This document shows, in pieces, positions 31,145-38,667 of a stretch of DNA of 64,000 nucleotides. The stretch comes from Desulfuromonadales bacterium (GTDB taxonomy: Bacteria > Desulfobacterota > Desulfuromonadia > Geobacterales > Pseudopelobacteraceae): the NCBI GenBank assembly GCA_013349405.1, contig DUZS01000001.1, forward strand, positions 186,001 through 250,000, in the 5' to 3' direction. Each line of letters opens with the position of its first letter. The stretch's first letter is position 1. A program made the translations under genes and the position numbers. The notes beneath the pieces were generated by a model, which did no database searches, was not told the origin of the DNA, and was given only the letters and a program-made list of their open reading frames with translations.

Positions 31145-33064
31145 ATGCAGAATATCGACTTTGACAATATTCCCCTCTTGAAAAACCTTAACCGCCTTGA
31201 ACGTGCCGGTCTGGTGCCCCGTCTGGTCCGGGAAGAACGAAGCATCGGTGAAATCATCGTCAATCAGGGGGATCGTGGAGAAGCCCTCTATATCGTACTG
31301 GCCGGAACGGTTGGTGTCAGCAGGTTCGATTCCTGCAGGGAAAAACAGGCTGTCGCAACACTAGGCCCGGGCGAATGTTTTGGTGAAATGTCACTGCTTG
31401 CCGGTTTACCGCGTTCTGCCAGCGTGGAGGCAAAGACAGCGGTGTCATTGTTGCGACTCTCACGAAATAACTTTGAAAAGCTTCTCCAGAGTAATCCTAC
31501 TGTGAGTTATCATCTGGCCACTCTTCTGGCACGGCGATTCGGTGAAGACCCTACCGGGTCAGAAAACGGTGCAGATACAAGCAAAAACCACATACCGGAT
31601 CTGACCATTGAAGCGGCTCATCATCCCGGTTCGCTGATATCAAAAGGTGGTGTGGCGATTCGCGGGCTATTTGCCAACAGCGCTGTCATATCACTGCTGG
31701 GCACTCTTCTCATCTGCGCCTTTTCGTATACCCTGCTTTCACATCAGGGGCTCAGCAAAGCCCATGCAGTTCTGACTACCCTGCTGTTCGGGGCGACCAT
31801 TCTCTGGAGTCTGGACGTCTTCTCCTATCACGTTGTTACCATCGCGCTGCCGCTGATTGCCGTTCTCTTCGGCGTTGCCGCTCCGGAAAAAGCATTTTCC
31901 GGTTTTTCGTCGCCGTCATGGTTTCTGGTGCTGGGGGTCTTTGCCATTACAGCGGCCATCTCCCGCACCGGTCTTATGTACCGCCTGGTGCTGCTCATTG
32001 TCCGGCGTTTTCCGCCACATTATGGCATGCAGACGTTTGCTCTGGCACTTTCCGGGCTGCTCCTGACGCCGGTTATCCCATCGTCAAACGGCCGGGCCGC
32101 GCTTGCCGGGCCGCTTGCGGCGACCATCTGTGAAACACTGCGCTTCCGCAAGGGGAGCCGCGGAGCCATAGGAATTTCCCTCTCCTGCCTGCTCGGCTTC
32201 GGCCATATGTCATTTATGTTCATGAATGGCACCGCAACCTGTTTTCTCGCGCTTGGCCTCCTCCCTCCAGATGTTATCAGCAGGGTCACCTGGACTTCCT
32301 GGCTGGTGAGTTCGCTCCCGCTTGCCCTTGCCTATTTCCTGATCAGTTTCGTCATGATCATGTTTCTCTATCGCCCGAAGCTAGAGAGACAAAATCGTGC
32401 GCAGGTTATCACCGCCCAACTGAAAGCTCTGGGGCCGATGACCCGTCAGGAAAAGGTGTCACTGGTAACCGTTGTCGTGTCACTCGTCGCCTTTGCCAGT
32501 CAGTCGCTGCACCAGATCAACGGTGCCTGGATTGCCATGTTGAGTTTTCTGATCCTTTTTGCCAGCGGGGTGCTGAATGAAAAATCAGTCCGTACTGACA
32601 TTGACTGGAATTTTCTGATCTCATTCGGCGCTCTGGTAGGTTTCGGTGCGCTTATATCCACCAGCGGCCTCACCGATGTCGCTGCCGCAAAGATCCGCCC
32701 CTGGCTGCTCGGAGCTTCCGGCTCACCATTTTTTTTTCTACCCGTGGTCTCTCTTGCCACTCAGCTGATCCGCTTTGCGCTGCCGCTGCCGGCAGCACTG
32801 CTGGTCGGTATCCTCTCAATTGTTCCGCTCAGCTCAACCATTGGTATTCACCCTTTTGTTATCGCCCTGGTGCTGCTGGTTTCGGTTAATCCCTGGATCG
32901 TTCCGTATCAGAACAGTATCTATCTCAATATGCTGGAAAGTACCGAAGGGAAGCTCTTCACCCATAAGCAGGCGCGCCCGCTTGCTTATATGCAGGCAGG
33001 TGCGGTACTGCTGGCGATCATCAGCGCGATTCCGTGGTGGCGATTCATCGGGATGATCCGCTGA
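31145..33064 (+). CDS. cNMP-binding-domain fused SLC13/DASS-type anion transporter
   Basis: The 639-residue protein starts with a cyclic nucleotide-binding domain (residues about 10-135: VNQGDRGEALYIVLAGTVGV...GECFGEMSLLAGLPRSASVEA) and continues with about twelve membrane segments of the DASS/ArsB-like ion transporter superfamily, with the paired SNGRAAL/PSSNG and late SxxT-type re-entrant loops. It probably moves dicarboxylate, sulfate or another anion, gated by a nucleotide or by another ligand of the CRP-like pocket. The phosphate cassette reads GEMSLLAGLPRSASV, close to cAMP binders. AAGG precedes the ATG. Substrate and ligand are not determined. Confidence 0.85.
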   Translation: MQNIDFDNIPLLKNLNRLERAGLVPRLVREERSIGEIIVNQGDRGEALYIVLAGTVGVSRFDSCREKQAVATLGPGECFGEMSLLAGLPRSASVEAKTAVSLLRLSRNNFEKLLQSNPTVSYHLATLLARRFGEDPTGSENGADTSKNHIPDLTIEAAHHPGSLISKGGVAIRGLFANSAVISLLGTLLICAFSYTLLSHQGLSKAHAVLTTLLFGATILWSLDVFSYHVVTIALPLIAVLFGVAAPEKAFSGFSSPSWFLVLGVFAITAAISRTGLMYRLVLLIVRRFPPHYGMQTFALALSGLLLTPVIPSSNGRAALAGPLAATICETLRFRKGSRGAIGISLSCLLGFGHMSFMFMNGTATCFLALGLLPPDVISRVTWTSWLVSSLPLALAYFLISFVMIMFLYRPKLERQNRAQVITAQLKALGPMTRQEKVSLVTVVVSLVAFASQSLHQINGAWIAMLSFLILFASGVLNEKSVRTDIDWNFLISFGALVGFGALISTSGLTDVAAAKIRPWLLGASGSPFFFLPVVSLATQLIRFALPLPAALLVGILSIVPLSSTIGIHPFVIALVLLVSVNPWIVPYQNSIYLNMLESTEGKLFTHKQARPLAYMQAGAVLLAIISAIPWWRFIGMIR

Positions 33065-33158
33065 ACAGGGTGGCTGAGATGATTGATGATGACTTTATTT
33101 GGAAGTATGGTACATTCAAGCCCATTCTATAGCTTACCTGGACTGCCTGGGAGGGTGC

Positions 33159-33956
33159 GTGAAAAAGATTGCCTTTGTTTTGTGCATATTGTTGGTTGGT
33201 GTTAGTCTTGGCTGGGCAAGCGGCATGAAGAAGAAAAAGCTGCAGCCTTACGAGTATGGAAGCGTTTCAATAAACAGTTTCTCCCAGCAGGCAGGGATGC
33301 CGCCGGTACTGTTTGATCACTGGTCGCACCGCCAGTATGCGACGTGCAGACTGTGTCATGTTGATATCGGTTTTGGCATGACCGCCGGCTCGACAAAGAT
33401 TCGGGCGGTCGATAACATGAAAGGCTATTACTGCGGCACATGCCATAACGGCAAGCAGAGCGCCGTTTTTAAAAAGAAGGTATTTGAGTCGTGTGCCAAG
33501 GAGTATAACAGAGACGAATACAAGCGCTGCACTATCTGCCATGTTCTCGAAAGGAGCAGCGCCAGAGAAGATGACTTTGAGCGCTTCGCAGAAAAGATGC
33601 CCAAAGATCGACTCGGTAACGGTATAAACTGGGAAAAGGCAGAGGCACAGGGATTGGTAGCGCCTGTCGACCAACTGGAAGGTGTTTCGGCTGTAAAACA
33701 GAAGCTTAAAGTGCAGCCGGACTTTTCACTCAAGGCGAAGGTTGACGGGATGCCGGACATCATCTTCTCTCACAAAAAACATACGGTCTGGAATGGCTGT
33801 GAAGTCTGTCATCCGGATATCTTTGTCGGTATTAAAAAGGGGGCGACGAAATATTCCATGGTTGAGATCTTTGAAGGAAAATACTGTGGTGTATGCCATG
33901 ACAAGGTCGCATTCCCGCAATCAGACTGCACGCGCTGCCATAGCAAGCAACCGTAG
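33159..33956 (+). CDS. Periplasmic hexaheme c-type cytochrome (c7-like)
   Basis: The 265-residue product starts at GTG 33159 after GGGAGGG and has a signal peptide (VLCILLVGVSLGWASG). Six CxxCH sites (CRLCH, CGTCH, CTICH, CEVCH, CGVCH, CTRCH) fall into two triheme halves, each with an FDHWSH or FSHKKH histidine motif before the first heme, so it looks like a fused pair of c7-type domains. It is closely related to the cytochrome at 34288. The two flank a small Cys-containing exported protein in one operon. It is likely a periplasmic electron carrier. Confidence 0.88.
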   Translation: MKKIAFVLCILLVGVSLGWASGMKKKKLQPYEYGSVSINSFSQQAGMPPVLFDHWSHRQYATCRLCHVDIGFGMTAGSTKIRAVDNMKGYYCGTCHNGKQSAVFKKKVFESCAKEYNRDEYKRCTICHVLERSSAREDDFERFAEKMPKDRLGNGINWEKAEAQGLVAPVDQLEGVSAVKQKLKVQPDFSLKAKVDGMPDIIFSHKKHTVWNGCEVCHPDIFVGIKKGATKYSMVEIFEGKYCGVCHDKVAFPQSDCTRCHSKQP

Positions 33957-33964
33957 GAGCTGAT

Positions 33965-34291
33965 ATGAAAAGAAAGCCGGGCATGGTTTATTCTCTCAGC
34001 ATCCTGATTGTCGCTCTGTTGCTCTCTGCTGCACCGCGGCGTGGAGTCTGCGCTGATCCTCCCTGGCGGATTGAGTTTGATGAAACATGTGCGAATACTG
34101 CTTCGGCCATGGATTTTTCTCAGGCGCAACTTCAGACGCTGATCACAAGATGCGAAAAACTGCAAAAAGCCGTGGAACAACTGGATGAATCAACGCGAAA
34201 AGTGTTCCTGAAAAGAGTGCTTATGTGCAAAAACCTGTATCAATTTGTACTTGATACAAAAAAAAGAGCCGTTGAGGGCGCGGCACAATGA
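33965..34291 (+). CDS. Small exported Cys-containing helical protein between two cytochromes
   Basis: I do not recognise a family. The 108-residue product has a signal peptide (ending GVCA|DP) and an all-helical mature part with three Cys residues (ETCANTA, ITRCEKL, VLMCKNLY). AGGAG precedes the ATG. Its stop overlaps the start of the next hexaheme cytochrome gene (ATGA), so the two are translationally coupled. It may be an assembly factor or a small subunit for the cytochromes. That rests on position. Confidence 0.7.
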   Translation: MKRKPGMVYSLSILIVALLLSAAPRRGVCADPPWRIEFDETCANTASAMDFSQAQLQTLITRCEKLQKAVEQLDESTRKVFLKRVLMCKNLYQFVLDTKKRAVEGAAQ

Positions 34292-35115
34292 AAGACTATC
34301 GGTTCGGGAAAAACGGCATTATGGCGCTGTCGCTTGTGATAACGGTATTAGTGCGGGTTTGCTTCAGCCACGCTGCTGACCGGTCTGAACTCGTAAACGT
34401 CATTAAGACCATACCGCCGAACGGGCCGTTCTGGAAATACGGAACGTTGGAAATGCGCCGGAAAACCAAAAAGGCGGGCATGGCTGCGGCTGTTTTCCCC
34501 CACTGGAGCCACAGGGCCCGCTATACCTGTCGTGTCTGCCATGAGGAGCTTGGCTTCAGTATGCGCGCCGGTGATACCGGAATCTCGAGAGCACAGTACG
34601 TCTCCGGCAAGTACTGCGGAGCGTGTCATAACGGTGTCACCGCTTTTACCGTTCAGGAAGGGGCGGTGCGCCATTGTGACAGATGTCATATGAAAGACAC
34701 CGCAGCATTGGAGAAACAGTTTGATGCATTTGCCGAGAAGATGCCGTTTGCCAAATTCGGTAACGGTATTGATTGGGCAGCGGCGCTCAGAGCCGACGGA
34801 ATCCGTCCCCAGAATGCGCTGTCAGGAGAAAAAGAGATCCTGCCGCTTCCGGAAAAACTGAAAGTGCCGATGAAGCTTGGTACTGCGGCGCCTCGCAGCG
34901 ATGTGGCCTTTTCCCATGAAGAGCATTATTTAGAGTTGGACTGTTCCGCCTGTCATCCGGATATATTCAATATCAAAATGAAGGGCACCAAGGCCTTTAC
35001 CATGGAAAATAATATCTTCGGTAATTATTGCGGTGTCTGTCATATGCGGGTTGCCTTCCCGATGAATGACTGCAAACGCTGTCATGCACAAATGTCGGGG
35101 AGTATTTTACCGTAA
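34288..35115 (+). CDS. Periplasmic hexaheme c-type cytochrome (c7-like)
   Basis: The 275-residue product has a signal peptide (about residues 12-30, ending FSHAA|DR) and six CxxCH sites (CRVCH, CGACH, CDRCH, CSACH, CGVCH, CKRCH). The domain layout, the FPHWSH motif, the FAEKMPFAKFGNGIDW linker and the CHPDIF motif match the cytochrome at 33159, so the pair arose by duplication around the small gene. It shares an operon with that gene and likely works in the same periplasmic electron pathway. A short RRM gene follows 13 bases later. Confidence 0.88.
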   Translation: MKDYRFGKNGIMALSLVITVLVRVCFSHAADRSELVNVIKTIPPNGPFWKYGTLEMRRKTKKAGMAAAVFPHWSHRARYTCRVCHEELGFSMRAGDTGISRAQYVSGKYCGACHNGVTAFTVQEGAVRHCDRCHMKDTAALEKQFDAFAEKMPFAKFGNGIDWAAALRADGIRPQNALSGEKEILPLPEKLKVPMKLGTAAPRSDVAFSHEEHYLELDCSACHPDIFNIKMKGTKAFTMENNIFGNYCGVCHMRVAFPMNDCKRCHAQMSGSILP

Positions 35116-35128
35116 GAAGGTATTGATT

Positions 35129-35398
35129 ATGGGGATCGAGGTATATGTCGGGCAGATTTCCGGCATGGTTTCTGAGGATGAAATGCGTAAGTTATTTTCA
35201 GTTGTCGGTACGGTGAGCTCTGTTCATCTGGTAATTGATCCGGTTTCAGGGGAGTCCCGCGGCTGCGGGTATGTGAGAATGTCAAGCGAGGAAGAAGCCA
35301 GAGAGGCTATCGATCTCTTGAACGGTGCCAGGCTCGGTGATCGCCAGATCGTGGTAAAACATGCTCCGCCGAAAACTTTCAGGAAAAAGGGGCATTAG
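35129..35398 (+). CDS. RRM-domain RNA-binding protein
   Basis: The 89-residue protein is a single RNA recognition motif: RNP2 as VYVGQI near the start and RNP1 as RGCGYVRM, with the usual beta-alpha-beta spacing. Such free-standing RRM proteins occur in several bacterial groups and may act as RNA chaperones. ATG at 35129 follows AAGAAGG; the frame open from 35066 lies inside the cytochrome gene. The RNP1 Phe at one aromatic position is replaced by Cys (GCGY). RNA targets unknown. Confidence 0.9.
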   Translation: MGIEVYVGQISGMVSEDEMRKLFSVVGTVSSVHLVIDPVSGESRGCGYVRMSSEEEAREAIDLLNGARLGDRQIVVKHAPPKTFRKKGH

Positions 35399-35490
35399 CG
35401 CCGCATTCCTCTCTGCCGGTTGAATTCTGACCGGCTTTCTGCTACAAGAACAGCTACTTTCTTCCCATAGAATTATTAAAAACGGACTTC

Positions 35491-36750
35491 ATGAAACGAT
35501 CTCTGCTCACAATATCCTCCCTGCTGCTTTTCTGCCTGCTCATGCCGTTTCCAGCGCTGGCGTCCAAAAAGAAAATAGTTACCTTCAGTGAACAAACCTC
35601 GGCAACGACACGTCCCCCGGCTCTTCTTAACGGGATGAAGCATTGGTCTAACCCCGATTATACGCGGATTTCACTGGAGCTTGACCGGGACGTCACCTGG
35701 GAGGCGCATGAGCTCGGTACGGGCGCACCCGGTAAACCAGGCCGGGTGTATCTCGATCTGAAGCGAACAAGGCTGGGGAAAAGTGTCAAGGACATCACCA
35801 TCGGTGACGGGTTGCTGAAAGGCGCCCGGGTCGGTCAGTACAGACCAGACGTGGTTCGAGTAGTGCTGGATACGGAAAACATTAAAGACTTTAAGGTCTT
35901 TCCTCTCTCAGATCCGGCACGATTGGTGATTGATGTCCGTGGCGAACGACCGGCAGAGATATCACGTCTGGAGCCGGTCGTCAGTGCCGTGCCGGAACGG
36001 GTTGCAGTGTCAAAACGTGATGAACAGTTTGTCAGTGCCGATAAAACTCAAAAAAATCCGAAAAAACCGGTCATTTCGAAAATCAGGCGGATTGTGGTGG
36101 ATCCTGGTCATGGCGGGCACGATCCGGGAGCTGTCGGCCCGAGTGGTCTTCAGGAGAAAGATGTCGTACTGGAGATAGGGCTCAAGTTACGGGATCTGTT
36201 CAAGGAGGAGTTGGGACTGGATGTTGTCATGACACGTTCGACCGATATCTTTATCCCGCTGGAGGAGCGTACCGCCATTGCCAACAAGGTGGGTGCCGAC
36301 CTGTTCCTGTCTGTTCACGCCAATGCCGCACCTAATCGTACCGCTGCCGGGATAGAGACCTATTATCTCAATCTGGCCAAAACTGAAAAAGTTGCGCAGC
36401 TGGCTGCCAAGGAGAACGGTACCTCACTCGAAAATGTCAGTGTGCTGCAGGCCATTCTGTTTGACCTGATGGCAAACTATAAATTGAACGACTCAGCCCA
36501 TCTGGCCGATGAAGTACAAAAATCCCTCTATAAAAAAATCCGCACCAGTTACAGCGATGTAAAAAATCTGGGGGTCAAGCAGGGCCCTTTCTACGTCCTC
36601 GTAGGAGCGTCCATGCCAAGCATCCTGGTTGAAACAGCCTTCCTTTCAAATGTGACGGAAGAATCCCGTCTTAATGACCCTGCCTATCGGGTTATGGCTG
36701 CCGAAGGTATATTCGACGGAGTCCGCAGCTACATCATCAGCTTGAAATAA
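35491..36750 (+). CDS. N-acetylmuramoyl-L-alanine amidase with AMIN domain (AmiC-like)
   Basis: This enzyme cuts the amide bond between MurNAc and the peptide, mostly for daughter-cell separation. The 419-residue product has a signal peptide (ending PALA|SK), an AMIN domain (about residues 45-150) for septal or peptidoglycan targeting, a linker, and an Amidase_3 catalytic domain with zinc ligands in VDPGHGGHDPG (His), QEKDVVLE (Glu) and SVHANAA (His), and the catalytic Glu in LVETAFLSN. Length and order are standard for AmiC. No ribosome-binding site stands out. Confidence 0.94.
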   Translation: MKRSLLTISSLLLFCLLMPFPALASKKKIVTFSEQTSATTRPPALLNGMKHWSNPDYTRISLELDRDVTWEAHELGTGAPGKPGRVYLDLKRTRLGKSVKDITIGDGLLKGARVGQYRPDVVRVVLDTENIKDFKVFPLSDPARLVIDVRGERPAEISRLEPVVSAVPERVAVSKRDEQFVSADKTQKNPKKPVISKIRRIVVDPGHGGHDPGAVGPSGLQEKDVVLEIGLKLRDLFKEELGLDVVMTRSTDIFIPLEERTAIANKVGADLFLSVHANAAPNRTAAGIETYYLNLAKTEKVAQLAAKENGTSLENVSVLQAILFDLMANYKLNDSAHLADEVQKSLYKKIRTSYSDVKNLGVKQGPFYVLVGASMPSILVETAFLSNVTEESRLNDPAYRVMAAEGIFDGVRSYIISLK

Positions 36751-36854
36751 CCGCCCCCGCCAATCGATCAGGTGGTACGACTTTGTTCTTGACCTTTCAG
36801 CGTAGAGTGGTAAAGTGGATAAAATTTATCTTGTTTGAATAGAGGGGGATATCG

Positions 36855-37322
36855 ATGCCACTGGAAGGAATGAAAGCTCCTGATTTTTTGCTGGAGGGGA
36901 GCGATGCTAAGCAGCACTCAGTGAAACAGTATGCAGGAAAAACGATGGTTATTTATTTTTACCCGAAGGACAATACTCCCGGCTGCACCAAGGAAGCATG
37001 TGGTTTTCGTGACAACTATACTGAACTGACGGATAAAGGTGTCGTTGTGCTTGGCGTGAGTAAGGATAGTGTTGCCTCGCACAGTAAATTTATTACCAAT
37101 TACGCACTGCCGTTTGTCTTGTTGAGTGACCCGGACTGCTCCATGATGCAGGCATACGAAGCGTATGGTGAGAAGGTTATGTGCGGGAAGAAAACGCTCG
37201 GTACGATTCGCTCAACTGTGGTCGTCGGACCGGATGGAATAGTTAAAAAACAGTGGTCAAAAATTGCCAAAGCTGAACAACAACCGGATGAGGTGCTGAC
37301 CTACCTTCGGGGATTACGGTAA
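36855..37322 (+). CDS. bcp: Thioredoxin-dependent peroxiredoxin, Bcp/PrxQ type
   Basis: The 155-residue enzyme reduces peroxides with thioredoxin. The family motif is clear: PKDNTPGCTKEACGFRD, with peroxidatic Cys44 and resolving Cys49 five residues on, as in Bcp/PrxQ. GGGGG precedes the ATG. Extra cysteines occur later (DPDCSMM, VMCGKK). It is followed by a rubrerythrin-like gene, so the two may form an oxidative stress unit in an anaerobe. Confidence 0.94.
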   Translation: MPLEGMKAPDFLLEGSDAKQHSVKQYAGKTMVIYFYPKDNTPGCTKEACGFRDNYTELTDKGVVVLGVSKDSVASHSKFITNYALPFVLLSDPDCSMMQAYEAYGEKVMCGKKTLGTIRSTVVVGPDGIVKKQWSKIAKAEQQPDEVLTYLRGLR

Positions 37323-37408
37323 TTTCTATGAAGTAAATTTCTATTGATGCGCACCTTGATACACAGTAGCATGCAGCACGATTTTTTTACTACGGAGGCA
37401 CACTGCAG

Positions 37409-37864
37409 ATGGAGAGATTTGTTACCCTGGATGAAATCGTTAAATTTGCCGTTGAGCGCGAAGAGACCGCCTTTAAGCTTTATACGCGGGCAGCAGAGCT
37501 TTCCACCAGCATCTCCTCCCGAAAAATGTTTGAAGAGCTGGCTCAGGAAGAGTCTACCCACAAGGATGTTTTCGTGAAAATTGACGAAGACAAGGCGGAC
37601 CATCACAAGCTCTGCACTCTTCCGGAATCAAGCGTTGCCAAATATCTGGCAGACGTACCGTTCAAGCCGGATATGAGCTACAGCCAGATCATAGCCAGCG
37701 CCCTCAAAACAGAGGAAAACGCCTACCAGCTTTATAAAACCGCTGCCGGCATGACCGACGATCCAAAACTGCAAAAGGTACTGATGAATTTTGCCGATGT
37801 CGAGTTGGGGCACCGACGCCGTTTGGAAGCCATTTATGATGAGCGTGTTCTGACGGAGGGGTGA
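37409..37864 (+). CDS. Rubrerythrin-like ferritin-fold diiron protein
   Basis: The 151-residue protein has the ferritin-like four-helix bundle with paired iron ligands: EREETAFKLY and EELAQEESTHKDVF in the first half, and KTEENAYQLY and DVELGHRRRLE in the second. It lacks the C-terminal rubredoxin domain of full rubrerythrins. It likely reduces hydrogen peroxide or handles iron. It follows the bcp gene by 86 bases and is closed by a strong terminator. Confidence 0.85.
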   Translation: MERFVTLDEIVKFAVEREETAFKLYTRAAELSTSISSRKMFEELAQEESTHKDVFVKIDEDKADHHKLCTLPESSVAKYLADVPFKPDMSYSQIIASALKTEENAYQLYKTAAGMTDDPKLQKVLMNFADVELGHRRRLEAIYDERVLTEG

Positions 37865-37893
37865 TGCTGCTGAGGTGTTATGTGCTGTTTACA

Positions 37894-37925
37894 AAAGGCG
37901 ACCGGATTGGGTCGCCTTTTTTATT
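37894..37925 (+). terminator. Rho-independent terminator
   Basis: AAAGGCGACC and GGGTCGCCTTT form a 9-10-bp stem with a short loop, followed by a T-run. It ends the bcp/rubrerythrin unit. Confidence 0.88.
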
Positions 37926-37991
37926 TCTTTTTAGCGATCAGGTTACATTTCAGTGTGACATTTAGTATTGATATAAAATTGTTTTATTATT

Positions 37992-38023
37992 GCTTGACTT
38001 GCACGTAAACGGAATATTATAGT
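37992..38023 (+). promoter_or_regulatory. Promoter/operator of the mutase operon, shared with 62390
   Basis: TTGACT (37994-37999) with TATAGT (18-base spacer) or TATTAT (15-base spacer) forms the promoter. A partial dyad TTGACTTG-CACGTAAA lies across the -35 and spacer. Bases 37992-38014 match 62390-62412, ahead of the thiolase operon, at 20 of 23 positions. The pattern is like the TTGACGT-N2-ACGTMAA sites of LiuR-type regulators, an inference. Confidence 0.6.
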
Positions 38024-38068
38024 GTCTGCCACACTTGACCACATTCAGAATGATGCTCGGGAGAAAAT

Positions 38069-38611
38069 ATGTCAACTGCCGCACACGCTGGAAATGAGGG
38101 GGTTACACTGCTCTCACAGTTAAGCAGAGAAGAGTTGATTAAAATAATCATAGATGATGCCAAAAACTGGCTGGCCCATGACGGGGTGTGGTTTCAGGCG
38201 GTTGAGAAACAGTACGGTATGGACGCTGCTGTTGCCGTTGATACCGAAGCCTGGCGCTCCTTTACTGTGATTGAAGCCAAACGGATCATGGAGCGCCTCG
38301 GAATGAAACCGGGGGGCGGCATAGCGGCGCTGGTCGAGTGTTTGAAACATCGTTTTTATGCCCGCATCAACTTGCAGGATGTTGTTGAGCAGAGCGATAC
38401 CCGCGTCGTCTTCCGGATGCTTGACTGCCGCGTGCAGTCGGCCCGCAAGCGCAAAGGGCTGGCCGACCATCCCTGTAAATCGGTCGGTATTGTTGAATAC
38501 AGTGAATTTGCCAAAGCGATCGATCCCCGTATCCAGACCAGGTGCCTTGCCTGCCCCCCCGATCCGCACCCTGAAGAGTTCTGGTGCGCCTGGGAGTTTA
38601 CGCTGGAATAA
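38069..38611 (+). CDS. Unknown soluble protein upstream of fused mutase (DUF6125-like)
   Basis: The 180-residue protein recalls the DUF6125 or 'cytosolic protein' group, a tentative match. It has an N-terminal helical half ([27 protein letters not shown]) and a C-terminal alpha/beta half with Cys residues at [17 protein letters not shown] and [12 protein letters not shown], which could form a redox or metal site. GGGAG precedes the ATG. It is the first gene behind the shared acyl-CoA-type promoter and lies 56 bases before the mutase gene, so a role in acyl-CoA metabolism is plausible. A half copy of the C-rich repeat sits between the two. Confidence 0.7.
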   Translation: MSTAAHAGNEGVTLLSQLSREELIKIIIDDAKNWLAHDGVWFQAVEKQYGMDAAVAVDTEAWRSFTVIEAKRIMERLGMKPGGGIAALVECLKHRFYARINLQDVVEQSDTRVVFRMLDCRVQSARKRKGLADHPCKSVGIVEYSEFAKAIDPRIQTRCLACPPDPHPEEFWCAWEFTLE

Positions 38612-38612
38612 C

Positions 38613-38647
38613 CAACCCCCTCAATCCCCCCTTGTCAGGGGGGAGCT
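38613..38647. repeat. C-rich palindromic repeat, copy 3 (half)
   Basis: A single hairpin unit (AACCCCCTCAATCCCCCCTT-GTC-AGGGGGGAG) lies in the 56-base gap between the unknown gene and the mutase, just before the mutase ribosome-binding site. It may affect mutase expression. Confidence 0.7.
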
Positions 38648-38667
38648 TAAAATTATCGGAGGAGACT

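Noticed and set aside
31318-31350. tRNA-like T-arm sequence (CAGGTTCGATTCCTG)
   Set aside because: It lies inside the cNMP-binding domain coding sequence and no acceptor, D or anticodon arm fits around it.
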